Assembly: GCF_030697925.1 (NCBI RefSeq)
Contig: NZ_JAUYOJ010000185.1
Coordinates: 1 to 64,000 of the forward strand
DNA from: Phenylobacterium sp.
GTDB lineage: Bacteria > Pseudomonadota > Alphaproteobacteria > Caulobacterales > Caulobacteraceae
Reading direction: 5' to 3'
DNA: 64,000 bases
In this document: positions 6,679 to 15,023 of the stretch, one piece after another
Layout of the letters: the number at the start of each line of letters is the position of its first letter
Position numbering within the stretch: position 1 is the first letter of the stretch
The notes under the pieces: generated by a model
Seen by the model: only the letters and a program-made list of their open reading frames with translations
Told to the model about the DNA's origin: nothing
Database searches by the model: none
Made by a program: the position numbers and the translations under genes

Positions 6679-8471
6679 ACCAGCCGCTTGCCCGCGTCGT
6701 CGATGATCGAGCCCAGGTCGCGGGCTTCCTCGGCCATGATCATCTCGTTGTGGGCCTTGCCCGAGGGGATCATGGGGAAGCAATTCTCTTCCTTGGTCAC
6801 CCGGCAGTCGAACAGGACGGGGCCATCATAGTCGACCATCTGGACGATCTTGGCGTCCAGCTCGTCGGGATGCTCGGCGCGCAGGCCCAGGCAGCCGAAG
6901 GCCTCGGCCATCTTCACGAAGTCCGGCAGGCTGGACGAATAGGAGTGGCTGTAGCGCTCGCCGTGCAGCAGCTGCTGCCATTGGCGCACCATGCCCATCC
7001 ATTCGTTGTTCAGGATGAAGATCTTGATCGGCAGGCCGTACTGAACCGCCGTCGACATCTCCTGCATGGTCATCTGGACGCTGGCGTCGCCGGCGATGTC
7101 GATGACCAGGGCGTCGCGGTGGGCCATCTGCACGCCGACCGCGGCCGGCAGGCCGTAGCCCATGGTGCCCAGGCCGCCGGAGGTCATCCAGTGGTTGGGC
7201 TTGTCGAAGTGATAGTACTGGGCCGCCCACATCTGGTGCTGGCCGACCTCGGTGGTGATGAAGGTCTCGCGGTGCTTGGTCAGCTCGTACAGCCGCTCAA
7301 TGGCGTGCTGCGGCTTGATCAGCTTGGCGTCGGGCTTGTAGCGGAACGACTGGCGGGCGCGCCACGCCTCGATCTGCCGCCACCAGTCGTCCATGGCCGT
7401 CTTATCGGTGGCGAGGTTGCGGCCCTTCCAGGCGGCAATCAGGTCTTCCAGCACGCTGCCGGCGTCGCCGACGATGCCGATGTCGGCCCGGACATTCTTG
7501 GAGATCGACGAGGCGTCGATGTCGATGTGGATCTTCTTCGAGGTCGGCGCGAAGGCGTCCAAGCGACCCGTCACCCGGTCGTCGAACCGCGCGCCGATGG
7601 CGATCATGACGTCGCAATCGTGCATGGCGTTGTTGGCCTCGAACGACCCGTGCATGCCCAGCATGCCCAGCCAGGCCGGATCGGACGCCGGGAAGGCGCC
7701 CAGGCCCATCAGGGTGGAGGTGACCGGCGCGCCGGTCAGCCTGGCGAACTCGGCCAGCAGCTCGGCCGCGCGCGGGCCGGCATTGATGACCCCGCCGCCG
7801 GTGTAGAGGATCGGGCGCCGGGCGCCGGCGATCATGGCCGCGGCCTCGGCGATCTTGCCGGGATCGCCCTTGGTGCGCGGGCGATAGTCGTGGGCGTGAA
7901 CCACGTCCTTGGGCCCCTGATAGACGCCCTTGGAGAACTGGACGTCCTTGGGGATGTCGATGACCACCGGCCCCGGCCGGCCCGAGGTGGCGATATGGAA
8001 GGCCTCGTGCATGATCCGCGGCAGGTCGGCCACGTCCTTGACCAGGTAGTTGTGCTTGGTGATCGGCCGGGTAATGCCGATGGTGTCGCATTCCTGGAAG
8101 GCGTCGGTGCCGATCAGGTGGGTGGCGACCTGGCCGGTGATGACGATCAGCGGAATGGAGTCCATCAGGGCGTCGACGATGCCGGTGACCGCATTGGTCG
8201 CGCCGGGGCCGGAGGTGACCAGGACCACGCCGGGCTTGCCGGTGGAGCGGGCGTAGCCCTCCGCCGCGTGGGTCGCGCCCTGCTCGTGGCGGACCAGGAC
8301 GTGCTGCAGCCGCGGCTCGGAGAACAGCGCGTCATAGATCGGCAGGACCGCGCCGCCTGGATAGCCGAAAAGCACCTCCACGCCCTGATCGATGAGCGAG
8401 CGGACGACGATCTCCGCGCCGGTCAGGGTTTCGATCGTGGCTTCGGCTTCGATGGTCTGGTGGGCGGTCAT
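6675..8471 (-). CDS. ilvB: Acetolactate synthase large (catalytic) subunit
   Basis: A 598-residue thiamine-diphosphate enzyme that condenses pyruvate with pyruvate or 2-oxobutyrate, with FAD as structural cofactor. The N-terminal domain carries FGYPGGAVLPIYDAL with the catalytic Glu further on in RHEQGATHAAEGYARSTG. The central FAD domain has IGARFDDRVTG. The C-terminal ThDP motif is GDASVQMTMQEM...NNEWMGMV. Length and motifs are normal. It is transcribed away from miaA and preceded by a leader peptide and terminator (8496-8598), which points to attenuation control. The partner subunit ilvN is not adjacent. Confidence 0.97.
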   Translation of the reverse strand: MTAHQTIEAEATIETLTGAEIVVRSLIDQGVEVLFGYPGGAVLPIYDALFSEPRLQHVLVRHEQGATHAAEGYARSTGKPGVVLVTSGPGATNAVTGIVDALMDSIPLIVITGQVATHLIGTDAFQECDTIGITRPITKHNYLVKDVADLPRIMHEAFHIATSGRPGPVVIDIPKDVQFSKGVYQGPKDVVHAHDYRPRTKGDPGKIAEAAAMIAGARRPILYTGGGVINAGPRAAELLAEFARLTGAPVTSTLMGLGAFPASDPAWLGMLGMHGSFEANNAMHDCDVMIAIGARFDDRVTGRLDAFAPTSKKIHIDIDASSISKNVRADIGIVGDAGSVLEDLIAAWKGRNLATDKTAMDDWWRQIEAWRARQSFRYKPDAKLIKPQHAIERLYELTKHRETFITTEVGQHQMWAAQYYHFDKPNHWMTSGGLGTMGYGLPAAVGVQMAHRDALVIDIAGDASVQMTMQEMSTAVQYGLPIKIFILNNEWMGMVRQWQQLLHGERYSHSYSSSLPDFVKMAEAFGCLGLRAEHPDELDAKIVQMVDYDGPVLFDCRVTKEENCFPMIPSGKAHNEMIMAEEARDLGSIIDDAGKRLV

Positions 8472-8495
8472 TTCGGCGGGACCTTGGTTGGGCCA

Positions 8496-8519
8496 TTAAA
8501 AAAGGCCCGCGAGGGGCCT
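8496..8519 (-). terminator. Rho-independent attenuator upstream of ilvB
   Basis: On the minus strand AGGCCC and GGGCCT form a 6-bp stem with loop CTCGC (8519-8503), followed at once by six T residues (8503-8498) and then AATGG. It ends 25 bases before the ilvB ATG. Since nothing but a tiny leader frame lies upstream, this is the terminator arm of an attenuator, not the end of a gene. Upstream segments can form a competing stem (AGCGACC at about 8574-8568 with GGTCGCT further on, enclosing CTGAC/GTCAG). Confidence 0.8.
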
Positions 8520-8553
8520 GGTGCAAGCGACCGTTGACGGGCTGACGACGAGG

Positions 8554-8598
8554 TCAGGCCGCTACGGGTCGCTCGGGGAGTACAAGAATCTCGCGCAC
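8554..8598 (-). CDS. ilvB leader peptide (14 residues)
   Basis: A 14-codon frame, GTG start, TGA stop, encoding MREILVLPERPVAA. A GGAGAA ribosome site lies 5 bases upstream. Residues 4-7 are Ile-Leu-Val-Leu, using ATT, CTT, GTA and CTC; the first three are rare in this GC-rich DNA, where ATC, CTG and GTC/GTG dominate. Another Val uses GTA. That is the expected design of a leader that stalls the ribosome when charged branched-chain tRNAs are scarce, releasing the downstream terminator (8496-8519). A possible -35 TTGACG sits at 8654-8649 with a weak -10 (CATGAC, 8631-8626), giving a start about 20 bases before the leader. Confidence 0.8.
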   Translation of the reverse strand: MREILVLPERPVAA

Positions 8599-8642
8599 GC
8601 GCGTTCTCCGAAAGGATTGGACGGCGTCATGCCATGCCCCCG

Positions 8643-9572
8643 TCAGGGCGTCAAGACGGGGTGGAGCGCAAGAAACTGCCCCCATTGGTCTTCAGCCGCC
8701 ACGGCGTCGATGCGCGGCCAGCCGGTCATCTGTCCCCGTAGCCAGGTCGATTGGCGCTTGGCGTAGCGGCGGGTTTCGCGCTGGGCGGCGGCGATAGCGG
8801 CCTCCAGGCTGGTCTCGCCGCGAAGGTGGGCGGCCAGTTCGCGGTAGCCCAGGGCCTTCATGGCCGGCAGGTCGGGCGAGAGGTTGCGGGCGGCGAGGGC
8901 GGCCACCTCTTCGAGCGCGCCCTGGCCGATCATGGCCGCCAGCCGCGCGTCGCAGCGGGCGTAGAGCGCCTCGCGCGGCGGCTCCAGGGCGACGGCGCGC
9001 CAGGCCTCGGCGGCCAGAACGGGCCTGGTCTGGCCCTGCCAGTCGCTGAGCGCTGTCCCGGTGGCGGCGAACACCTCCCAGGCGCGAACCAGGCGCTGGC
9101 GGTCGCCGAAGGCGATGCGGGCGGCGGCGGCGGGATCGCGTTCCGCCAGTTGGACGCGGAAGGCCTCCTCGCCTAGGGTCTCGAACTCGGCCTGGGCCTG
9201 GTCCCGCGCCGCGGTCGGGATGGCGGGGATATCGGCCAGGCCCAGGGTCAGGGCGCTGAAGTAGAGCCCGGTGCCACCGACCACGACGGCGGGGCGCCCG
9301 CGCGCGGCGATTTCGTCCAGCACCTCGCTCGCCGCGCGGACCCAGCGGCCGACCGACCAGCCGTCGGCGGCGTCGGCGATTCCGAACAGGTGGTGGGGCG
9401 CCTGGGCCTCTTCCTCGGGAGACGGGCGGGCGCTGAGGACGCGCAGGTCGGCATAGAGTTGCAGGGCGTCGGCGTTGACGATCTCAGCCCCGATCGCCTG
9501 GGCCAGACGCAGGGCGAGCGCCGACTTGCCGCTTGCCGTGGGCCCGGCGATCAGCCAGATGCGGGGCTCCAT
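8643..9572 (-). CDS. miaA: tRNA dimethylallyltransferase MiaA
   Basis: A 309-residue enzyme that transfers a dimethylallyl group to N6 of A37 in tRNAs reading UNN codons. The N-terminal P-loop is GPTASGKS (residues 10-17), followed by the substrate-binding [34 protein letters not shown] is the family's strongly conserved block, and the C-terminal [16 protein letters not shown] is the typical tRNA-binding tail. The start at 9572 puts the P-loop at its normal place. Its ATG overlaps the divergent serB ATG inside CATG (9570-9573). Its last codons hold the possible ilvB -35 box. Confidence 0.95.
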   Translation of the reverse strand: MEPRIWLIAGPTASGKSALALRLAQAIGAEIVNADALQLYADLRVLSARPSPEEEAQAPHHLFGIADAADGWSVGRWVRAASEVLDEIAARGRPAVVVGGTGLYFSALTLGLADIPAIPTAARDQAQAEFETLGEEAFRVQLAERDPAAAARIAFGDRQRLVRAWEVFAATGTALSDWQGQTRPVLAAEAWRAVALEPPREALYARCDARLAAMIGQGALEEVAALAARNLSPDLPAMKALGYRELAAHLRGETSLEAAIAAAQRETRRYAKRQSTWLRGQMTGWPRIDAVAAEDQWGQFLALHPVLTP

Positions 9573-10464
9573 GCAGATCGCCCTTACCCTCGTCAGTCCC
9601 GACCCAGACGCGGCCTCGCTCGCCGTCGCCACCTTGACCCCAGCGCTCGCAGGCGCGCACGCCCGCGTCAAGGAGCCCCGGATCCTGGGCCTGGGCGCCG
9701 TGGATCTGCTGGTGGAGGCGCAGGCCATCGGCCCGGTGCGCGCGGCCGCCGAGGCCGCGCTCGCCGCCTGGCCCATCGACATCTGCGTCCAGCCCTGGAA
9801 CGGGCGGAAGAAACGCCTGCTGATCGCCGACATGGATTCGACGATCATCGGCTGCGAGTGCATCGACGAACTGGCCGATTTCGCCGGGGTGAAGACCCAG
9901 GTCTCGGCCATCACCGAGCGGGCCATGCGCGGCGAGCTGGACTTCGAGGCGGCCCTGCGCGAGCGGGTGGCCATGCTGAAGGGTCTGCCCCTGGCCGACC
10001 TGCAGCGCGCCTATGACGAGCGCGTGCGGCTCAACCCCGGGGCGCGGACCCTGGTGCGGACCATGACCGCGAACGGGGCCGAGGCCTTCCTGGTCTCGGG
10101 CGGGTTCAACTTCTTCACCTCGCGGGTGGCGCAGGCGGCGGGTTTCCAGGCCAATCGGGCCAACACCCTCATCGAGGCCGGCGACGTCCTGGCGGGGACC
10201 GTCGGCGAGCCGATCCTGGGGCGCGAGGCCAAGCTGGCGGCGCTGAAGGAGGAGGCCGCGACCCTGGGCCTGGACATGGCCGCGACCCTGGCCATCGGCG
10301 ACGGCGCCAACGACCTGGCGATGATCGAGGCCGCCGGCCTTGGCGTGGCCTATCGCGCCAAGCCGATCGTCGCCGCCCAGGCCGACGCCAAGATCGACCA
10401 TGCCGACCTGACGGCGTTGCTCCACTTCCAGGGCTACCGGAGCGACGAGTTCGTTACGGACTGA
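9571..10464 (+). CDS. serB: Phosphoserine phosphatase SerB
   Basis: A 297-residue HAD-family phosphatase making serine from phosphoserine, the last step of serine synthesis. A regulatory-type N-terminal domain (1-80) precedes the catalytic core: DMDST at residues 87-91 with the nucleophile Asp87, then [27 protein letters not shown] for motif II, and [23 protein letters not shown] for motif III. Length and all catalytic motifs are normal. The ATG at 9571 shares two bases with the miaA start on the other strand; an in-frame ATG at 9559 is the only near alternative. Confidence 0.93.
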   Translation: MQIALTLVSPDPDAASLAVATLTPALAGAHARVKEPRILGLGAVDLLVEAQAIGPVRAAAEAALAAWPIDICVQPWNGRKKRLLIADMDSTIIGCECIDELADFAGVKTQVSAITERAMRGELDFEAALRERVAMLKGLPLADLQRAYDERVRLNPGARTLVRTMTANGAEAFLVSGGFNFFTSRVAQAAGFQANRANTLIEAGDVLAGTVGEPILGREAKLAALKEEAATLGLDMAATLAIGDGANDLAMIEAAGLGVAYRAKPIVAAQADAKIDHADLTALLHFQGYRSDEFVTD

Positions 10465-10513
10465 AGCCGGGTTTGATTTCGCCGGAGCGGGCGAAGTCCG
10501 CTAGGGGAGGTCC

Positions 10514-11179
10514 ATGAGCTTGCCCCGCACCCCCAAGGCCGTCGTCTTCGACATGGACGGCCTGCTGGTCGACACCGAGGTCGTCTATCGCGAGGCCATG
10601 ATCGCCACCGCCCTTCATGCGGGGCGGGAGCTGCCCAATGAGCTCTTCCTGCAGCTGATCGGGCTCTCGTGGCAGGCCAACGCCGAGATTCTCAGCGCCC
10701 ACTACGGGGCGGGCTTCGAGCCGGAGCCGTTCCGCGTCGAAACCGTCCGCCGCTTCCACGAACTGGCCGAGGCCGAGGTCGCCCTGAAGGCCGGCGTCCT
10801 GGAGATTCTCGATCTGCTGGACGAGCTGGCCCTGCCGCGGGCCATCGCCACCTCGTCGGGTCGAGATGCGGTGAACCACCACATCGGCGGCCACGGCCTG
10901 CTTGACCGTTTCCACGCGATCATGGCGAGCGGGGACTACGCCCGCGCCAAGCCGGCGCCGGACCCCTATCTCAAGGCCGCCGAGGCCCTGGGCGTGGCGC
11001 CGCAGGACTGCTTGGCGCTGGAGGACAGCCACAATGGCGTCCGCGCGGCTTCATCGGCGGGCATGATGACCATCATGGTGCCGGACCTGCTCGACCCCAC
11101 CGAGGAGATGCACACGCTCTGCGTCCGCATCGCCCGCGACCTGCACGAGGTCGAGGCCCTGGTGCGGGCCTCGCGCTAG
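10514..11179 (+). CDS. HAD-IA family phosphatase (beta-PGM-like)
   Basis: A 221-residue haloacid-dehalogenase hydrolase. Motif I VFDMDGLLVDTE (residues 11-22) holds the Asp nucleophile and the second Asp; motif II is ATSSGRD, and the Lys and acidic residues are in ARAKPAPDPYL and ALEDSHNGVRAA. The helical cap after motif I fits subfamily IA, like beta-phosphoglucomutase or small sugar-phosphate phosphatases; substrate unknown. GGGGAGG precedes the ATG. Its stop codon lies inside the first arm of the palindromic element at 11178-11226. Confidence 0.88.
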   Translation: MSLPRTPKAVVFDMDGLLVDTEVVYREAMIATALHAGRELPNELFLQLIGLSWQANAEILSAHYGAGFEPEPFRVETVRRFHELAEAEVALKAGVLEILDLLDELALPRAIATSSGRDAVNHHIGGHGLLDRFHAIMASGDYARAKPAPDPYLKAAEALGVAPQDCLALEDSHNGVRAASSAGMMTIMVPDLLDPTEEMHTLCVRIARDLHEVEALVRASR

Positions 11180-11226
11180 ACCATTTTCCGCCGAAGTGGA
11201 CGCCGGGTTGGCGAAGAAAATGGTCT
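11178..11226. repeat. Palindromic intergenic element, copy A
   Basis: AGACCATTTTC (11178-11188) is the exact reverse complement of GAAAATGGTCT (11216-11226). The 27-base loop contains CCGAAGTGGACGCCGGGTT, whose reverse complement resembles the core of the element at 48472-48523 (ACCGGTGTCCACTT). The two therefore belong to one small repeat family with variable arms. The left arm includes the last two bases of the HAD gene stop codon. Confidence 0.7.
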
Positions 11227-11243
11227 AAATTCAAAGAGGCTTG

Positions 11244-11277
11244 AGAAAAATCCGATCCAATCAGATCGGATTTTTCT
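11244..11277. terminator. Bidirectional terminator
   Basis: A perfect 14-bp stem (AGAAAAATCCGATC / GATCGGATTTTTCT) with loop CAATCA. A/T tracts on the outer part of both arms make it work in both directions. It sits between the HAD gene and the convergent S1C protease gene, whose stop codon starts at the very next base. Confidence 0.85.
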
Positions 11278-12051
11278 CTAGGCGGCCGGCGCCGGCGGCG
11301 TCTTGAACCGCTCCACCACCTGCTTCACTACGTTCGACGGGATGGCGAAGGAGAGGCCCGCGCCTGGATCGCCGCGGCTCTCGCGGGAGGTGGCCAGGCC
11401 GATCACCTCGCCCGCCACATTGAGCAACGGGCCGCCGGAACCGCCGGAGGTCAGGGCCGCGTCGGTCTGGATATAGGCCACCACGGGTCCACGCAGCGCG
11501 CCGTCGGCGAACCGCGCCTCGCCCACCGGGCTGGCCGGGCGTCCGATCTGCCGGTTGACCGCCGAGACGATCCCGGAGGTGGCGGTGCCGGCCAGGCCGA
11601 AGGGCGCGCCCATCAGCACCACCGGCTGCCCGGCGCGGACCAGGTTGCTGTCGGCGAAGGAGAGCGCCTTCATCGGCTTGCCGGGGGTGGTGCGGAACAC
11701 CGCCACGTCGACCGTGTCGTCGGTCCCGACCAGTTCGGCGCGGGCGACGCTGCCGTCGGCGAACACCGCATTGACCACCGGCATGCCGCCGGTGACGTGC
11801 GCCGCAGTGACGATCAGGCCGTCGGTGGTGACCACGAAGCCCGATCCCATGGGCATGGCTTCGCCGCCGCCGGAGACGCTGAGCATCACCGTGGCCGCCT
11901 GGGCCTTCTCGACGGCGCTCACGAAGCCGACGCCGGGTTTGACGCGGGCGGCGCCGTCACCATCGCCGCGCGAAAACGCGACGATCACCAGGATGAGGAT
12001 GACCAGGCCGATAGCGCCCGCGGCGGCGAGGAGGAGCTGTTGGGTGCGCAT
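11278..12051 (-). CDS. Membrane-anchored S1C-type serine protease without PDZ domain
   Basis: A 257-residue trypsin-fold protease. An N-terminal membrane anchor (LLLAAAGAIGLVILILVIVAF) is followed by a single DegP/HtrA-like protease domain with an intact triad: His in TAAHV, Asp in DDTVDVAVFR and Ser in TSGGSGGPLLN. It ends soon after the protease domain with no PDZ, so it is shorter than DegP/DegQ. It should act in the periplasm on misfolded or specific proteins. The start at 12051 has a GGAG site upstream; a TTG at 12084 is the alternative. Confidence 0.85.
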   Translation of the reverse strand: MRTQQLLLAAAGAIGLVILILVIVAFSRGDGDGAARVKPGVGFVSAVEKAQAATVMLSVSGGGEAMPMGSGFVVTTDGLIVTAAHVTGGMPVVNAVFADGSVARAELVGTDDTVDVAVFRTTPGKPMKALSFADSNLVRAGQPVVLMGAPFGLAGTATSGIVSAVNRQIGRPASPVGEARFADGALRGPVVAYIQTDAALTSGGSGGPLLNVAGEVIGLATSRESRGDPGAGLSFAIPSNVVKQVVERFKTPPAPAA

Positions 12052-12129
12052 CGGGGATACTCCGGACGATTTGGCTCCCGCCAAAGCGCCTCAAGCTGCA
12101 GCTTGGTTCCCCCTTGAGCGGAATCCTCG

Positions 12130-12270
12130 CCGTGAAGGCGTGAGCCCCAGGCTCGTCATCCTCGGCCGCGCGGAGCGCGTGTCGGGGATCCATGAACACC
12201 GAGTCCGCAGATAAACCCACGGTGTCGGAGATCATGGATGGCCGGGACTTACGCCCGGCCATGACGAGCG
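12130..12270. repeat. Dispersed intergenic palindrome-rich element
   Basis: The stretch between the protease and GNAT genes holds nested inverted motifs: CGTCATCCTCGG with CATGACG at the far end, ATCCATGAACACCG facing CGGTGT with ATCATGGAT, and GGCCGGGACTTACGCCCGGCC (12240-12260). This looks like the short dispersed repeats common in alphaproteobacterial intergenic DNA. No frame is coding. No second copy occurs in the window. Confidence 0.45.
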
Positions 12271-12290
12271 GGAATGGCGGGTCCCTCGAG

Positions 12291-12797
12291 CTAGATGTCG
12301 ATCCAGTAGTGCAGGGCGGTCTCGCCGGGATGCCAGAGGTGCGGGACCTGGCCAGTCAGCACCCCGCCGTTCTTCTCGATGACGCGGATGGAGGCGAGGT
12401 TCAGCGCGTTGACCGTCAGCAGAACCCGCCTCAACGGCAGGTTGTCGCCGATCCAATCCAGGGTTTCGCCGAGCATGGCGGTGGCCAGGCCCCGGCCTCT
12501 GGCCGACGGACGCACCGCGTAGCCCACATGGCCGCCCACCTGTTCGAGATTGGCGTTCAGCCGGTGGCGGATCCCCATCGAGCCCAGGAAGGTCTCGCCC
12601 TCGACGCACCAGAGGGTGGTGGCGGGCGCCGCCTCGCCCTGGCTGCCGTCGGGCAGGGTGATGTGGCTGGGCGGATTGTCGAAGCTGGCCACATAGGCGG
12701 CGGGATCGGCCGCCACGGCGGCGATGGTCTCCAGTGTTTCCGGCCGCAGGGTGTCGCGCGAAAAGCCCTCGCGCATCGCGTCGATGAACGAGGGCAT
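12291..12797 (-). CDS. GNAT family N-acetyltransferase
   Basis: A 168-residue acetyltransferase. The acetyl-CoA loop is in VGYAVRPSARGRGLATAML (motif A, with R-x-x-G-x-A), and motif B is VNALNLASIRVIEKNGGVL. The start at 12797 (MPSFIDAMREGF) fits the family; no other in-frame start codon lies between it and the hflC stop 32 bases upstream, so translation may follow hflC. Substrate unknown. The downstream end abuts the repeat-rich intergenic region. Confidence 0.85.
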   Translation of the reverse strand: MPSFIDAMREGFSRDTLRPETLETIAAVAADPAAYVASFDNPPSHITLPDGSQGEAAPATTLWCVEGETFLGSMGIRHRLNANLEQVGGHVGYAVRPSARGRGLATAMLGETLDWIGDNLPLRRVLLTVNALNLASIRVIEKNGGVLTGQVPHLWHPGETALHYWIDI

Positions 12798-12828
12798 GTA
12801 GGTGAGCGCGGGGGCGACGAGGGTCGCC

Positions 12829-13719
12829 TTAGCGAGCGTTGGGGCCACGCTCGAAGTACTTGAAGAAGGCGCTGCCGGGGGACAGGACCATGGTGGTGTC
12901 GCCCTGGCCCAGCGAGGCCTCATAGGCCTGCATGGAGCGATAGAAGGCCGCGAAGGCGGGGTCCTTGCCATAGCTCTGGGCGAACAAACGGGTGCGCAGG
13001 GCGTCGCCCTCGCCTCGAGTGGTCTCGGCCTCCTGGCGGGCGGTGGCGAGCGTGATGGCTACTTCCTTGTCGGCGCCGGCGATGATCTCACGCTTCTCCT
13101 GCTCGCCTTGTGAGCGGATGCGCGCGGCTTCCTGCTGGCGGCTGGTCTGCATCCGCCGGTAGACCGACTCCTGGATCTGCGGGGGCAGGTCGGCGCGCTT
13201 GATGCGCACGTCGATGATCTCGATGCCCAGGCGCGAGGACTTGGCGCGCGTGGCGACATCGGCCTTGGTCTGGGCCATCAGGGCGCCGCGGCGGCCCGAG
13301 ATGATCTCGGGGGCGGTGGCCGAACCGAGCACCTGACGCAGGGAGGAGTTCACCAGCCGCTCGATGCGGTCGCTGGCGGTCTGCTCGTCGCGCAGGGTGC
13401 GGTAGTAGAGCAGTGGATTGGAGATCCGGTAGCGCACGAAGGCGTCCACCACCAAGCGGTTCTGGTCGGAGGCGGTGATCTCTTCCTGGGCGGCCTCGAT
13501 GGCGAGGTTGCGCTTCTCGAACAGCACCACGTTCTCGGCGAACGGGACCTTGATCTTCAGGCCGGGGGCGGGCGATCCGGGGGCGTTGATGACCCGCACG
13601 GGCTCGCCCAGGCGCACGATCACCGCCTGCTTGCGCTGATCGACGATGAAGAAGGTCTGGGACAGGGTGATCAGGACGGCGAAGGCGATCGCGCCCAGGA
13701 CGGTGAGGCTGCGGTTCAT
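12829..13719 (-). CDS. hflC: HflC, membrane protease modulator
   Basis: A 296-residue SPFH/prohibitin-family protein. A single N-terminal membrane segment (TVLGAIAFAVLITLSQTFFIV) is followed by the periplasmic band-7 domain and a long helical region rich in Ala, Glu, Arg and Gln (about residues 170-235). With HflK it forms the large cage that holds FtsH and modulates degradation of membrane proteins. Its start overlaps the hflK stop by 4 bases, the usual hflKC coupling. Length is normal. Confidence 0.93.
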   Translation of the reverse strand: MNRSLTVLGAIAFAVLITLSQTFFIVDQRKQAVIVRLGEPVRVINAPGSPAPGLKIKVPFAENVVLFEKRNLAIEAAQEEITASDQNRLVVDAFVRYRISNPLLYYRTLRDEQTASDRIERLVNSSLRQVLGSATAPEIISGRRGALMAQTKADVATRAKSSRLGIEIIDVRIKRADLPPQIQESVYRRMQTSRQQEAARIRSQGEQEKREIIAGADKEVAITLATARQEAETTRGEGDALRTRLFAQSYGKDPAFAAFYRSMQAYEASLGQGDTTMVLSPGSAFFKYFERGPNAR

Positions 13720-14900
13720 CGGGTCGCTCCCGGAACGGCGGCGACCGCGGGCGGGGCCGCGGCTTCCACGGGAGCCGTGCGCGCCGTGCTGCTGCGCGGA
13801 CGGAAGACGTCGGGCGGCAGGATGATGGGAGCGCTGGCGCCCTTGCCGTCGATCACCACCTTGTTCGAGTTGGCGAGCACGCGCTGCATGGTCTCGATGT
13901 ACAGGCGCTCCTTCGTCACGCCCGGGGCGCGGCGATATTCGGTATAGATCTGGTCGAAGCGGGCCACGTCGCCGGTGGCCTCGCGCACGGACTGCTCGCG
14001 ATAGCCCTGGGCCGACTGGATGAGCCGCGCGGCGTCGCCCTTGGCCTCATTGATCACCCGGTTGCGGTAGGTGTTGGCCTCGTTGCGGGCCGATTCCTGG
14101 TCCTGGCCGGCGCTGTTCACGTCCCGGAACGCCGCGGCCACTTCCTTCGGAGGATTGGCGGAGCGGATCTGGACCTCCACGACGCTGATGCCGGCGCCCC
14201 AAGAGTCCAGGGTCCGCTGCATCAGTTCGGCGGTCTGGACCTGCACCCGGCCGCGGCCGGTGGTCAGGATCGGCTGCAGCTGCGACTTGCCGATGACTTC
14301 GCGCATGGCGCTCTCGGCGGCGGCCTTCACCGACACGTCGGGATCGCGAAGCGTGAAGACGTACCTGCTGGCGTCGGCCACGCGCCAGGTGACGCTGAAA
14401 TCCAGGTCGACGATGTTCTCGTCTCCCGTGAGCATCAGGCTTTCCTCGGGAACGTCGCTCTCGCCGACGCCGCCGATGTCGAGGCGGTTGAGCGAGGTCA
14501 CGGCGACCTTCTCGGCCTGTTCGATCGGCGCGGGCAGGTGGTAGCGGATGCCGGGGCCTTCCGAGCGCGAATAGGCGCCGAAGGTGGTGACCACCGCCTG
14601 TTCGTTCGGCTCGACGATATAGACGCCCGAGAGCGCCCAGAGGCCGAAGCCGACGCCGGCCACGGCCGCTACGGCGCTCGGACGGATTCCCTGACCGTCG
14701 GGGCCGCCGAAGAAGTCGCGGATTTGGCGCTGCAGCCGTTCGAGGGCGGCGTTCAGCTCGGGGCCGTCGGGCCGGCGCGGTCCGCGCGGGCCGCCGCCGC
14801 CGAGGGGTCTGCGGGGGCCTGGTGGCTTCTTGCCGTCGCCGCCGTCATTGGGCGGCGGAGCGCCCCAGGGACCGGGGTTGGCGTTGTCATTCCAAGGCAT
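13716..14900 (-). CDS. hflK: HflK, membrane protease modulator
   Basis: A 394-residue SPFH protein, partner of HflC. It has the family N-terminus: MPWNDNANPGPWG followed by a Gly/Pro-rich cytosolic tail, a membrane segment (AVAAVAGVGFGLWALSGVYIV), then the band-7 domain (EQAVVTTFGAYSRSEGPGI) and a helical segment (NEANTYRNRVINEAKGDAARL). The start at 14900 is chosen because the family begins this way; upstream in-frame codons encode non-conserved sequence. Divergent from mrp with a 123-base gap that must hold both promoters. Confidence 0.93.
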   Translation of the reverse strand: MPWNDNANPGPWGAPPPNDGGDGKKPPGPRRPLGGGGPRGPRRPDGPELNAALERLQRQIRDFFGGPDGQGIRPSAVAAVAGVGFGLWALSGVYIVEPNEQAVVTTFGAYSRSEGPGIRYHLPAPIEQAEKVAVTSLNRLDIGGVGESDVPEESLMLTGDENIVDLDFSVTWRVADASRYVFTLRDPDVSVKAAAESAMREVIGKSQLQPILTTGRGRVQVQTAELMQRTLDSWGAGISVVEVQIRSANPPKEVAAAFRDVNSAGQDQESARNEANTYRNRVINEAKGDAARLIQSAQGYREQSVREATGDVARFDQIYTEYRRAPGVTKERLYIETMQRVLANSNKVVIDGKGASAPIILPPDVFRPRSSTARTAPVEAAAPPAVAAVPGATR

Positions 14901-15023
14901 GGTCGCGTCGTCTTGCTTTCGTCTCGGCGCGGCCGCGTCGTCTCGCCCGTGCTCGGGCTTGTAAACCAGCGCTGTCAGCCGGATATGTGGCCCTACGCAG
15001 GTTAAAGCAAGCCAAAGGGCGAT

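Noticed and set aside
12232..12609. Minus-strand frame overlapping the GNAT gene
   Set aside because: Arg/Gly-rich low-complexity shadow of a real GC-rich gene; no motifs.
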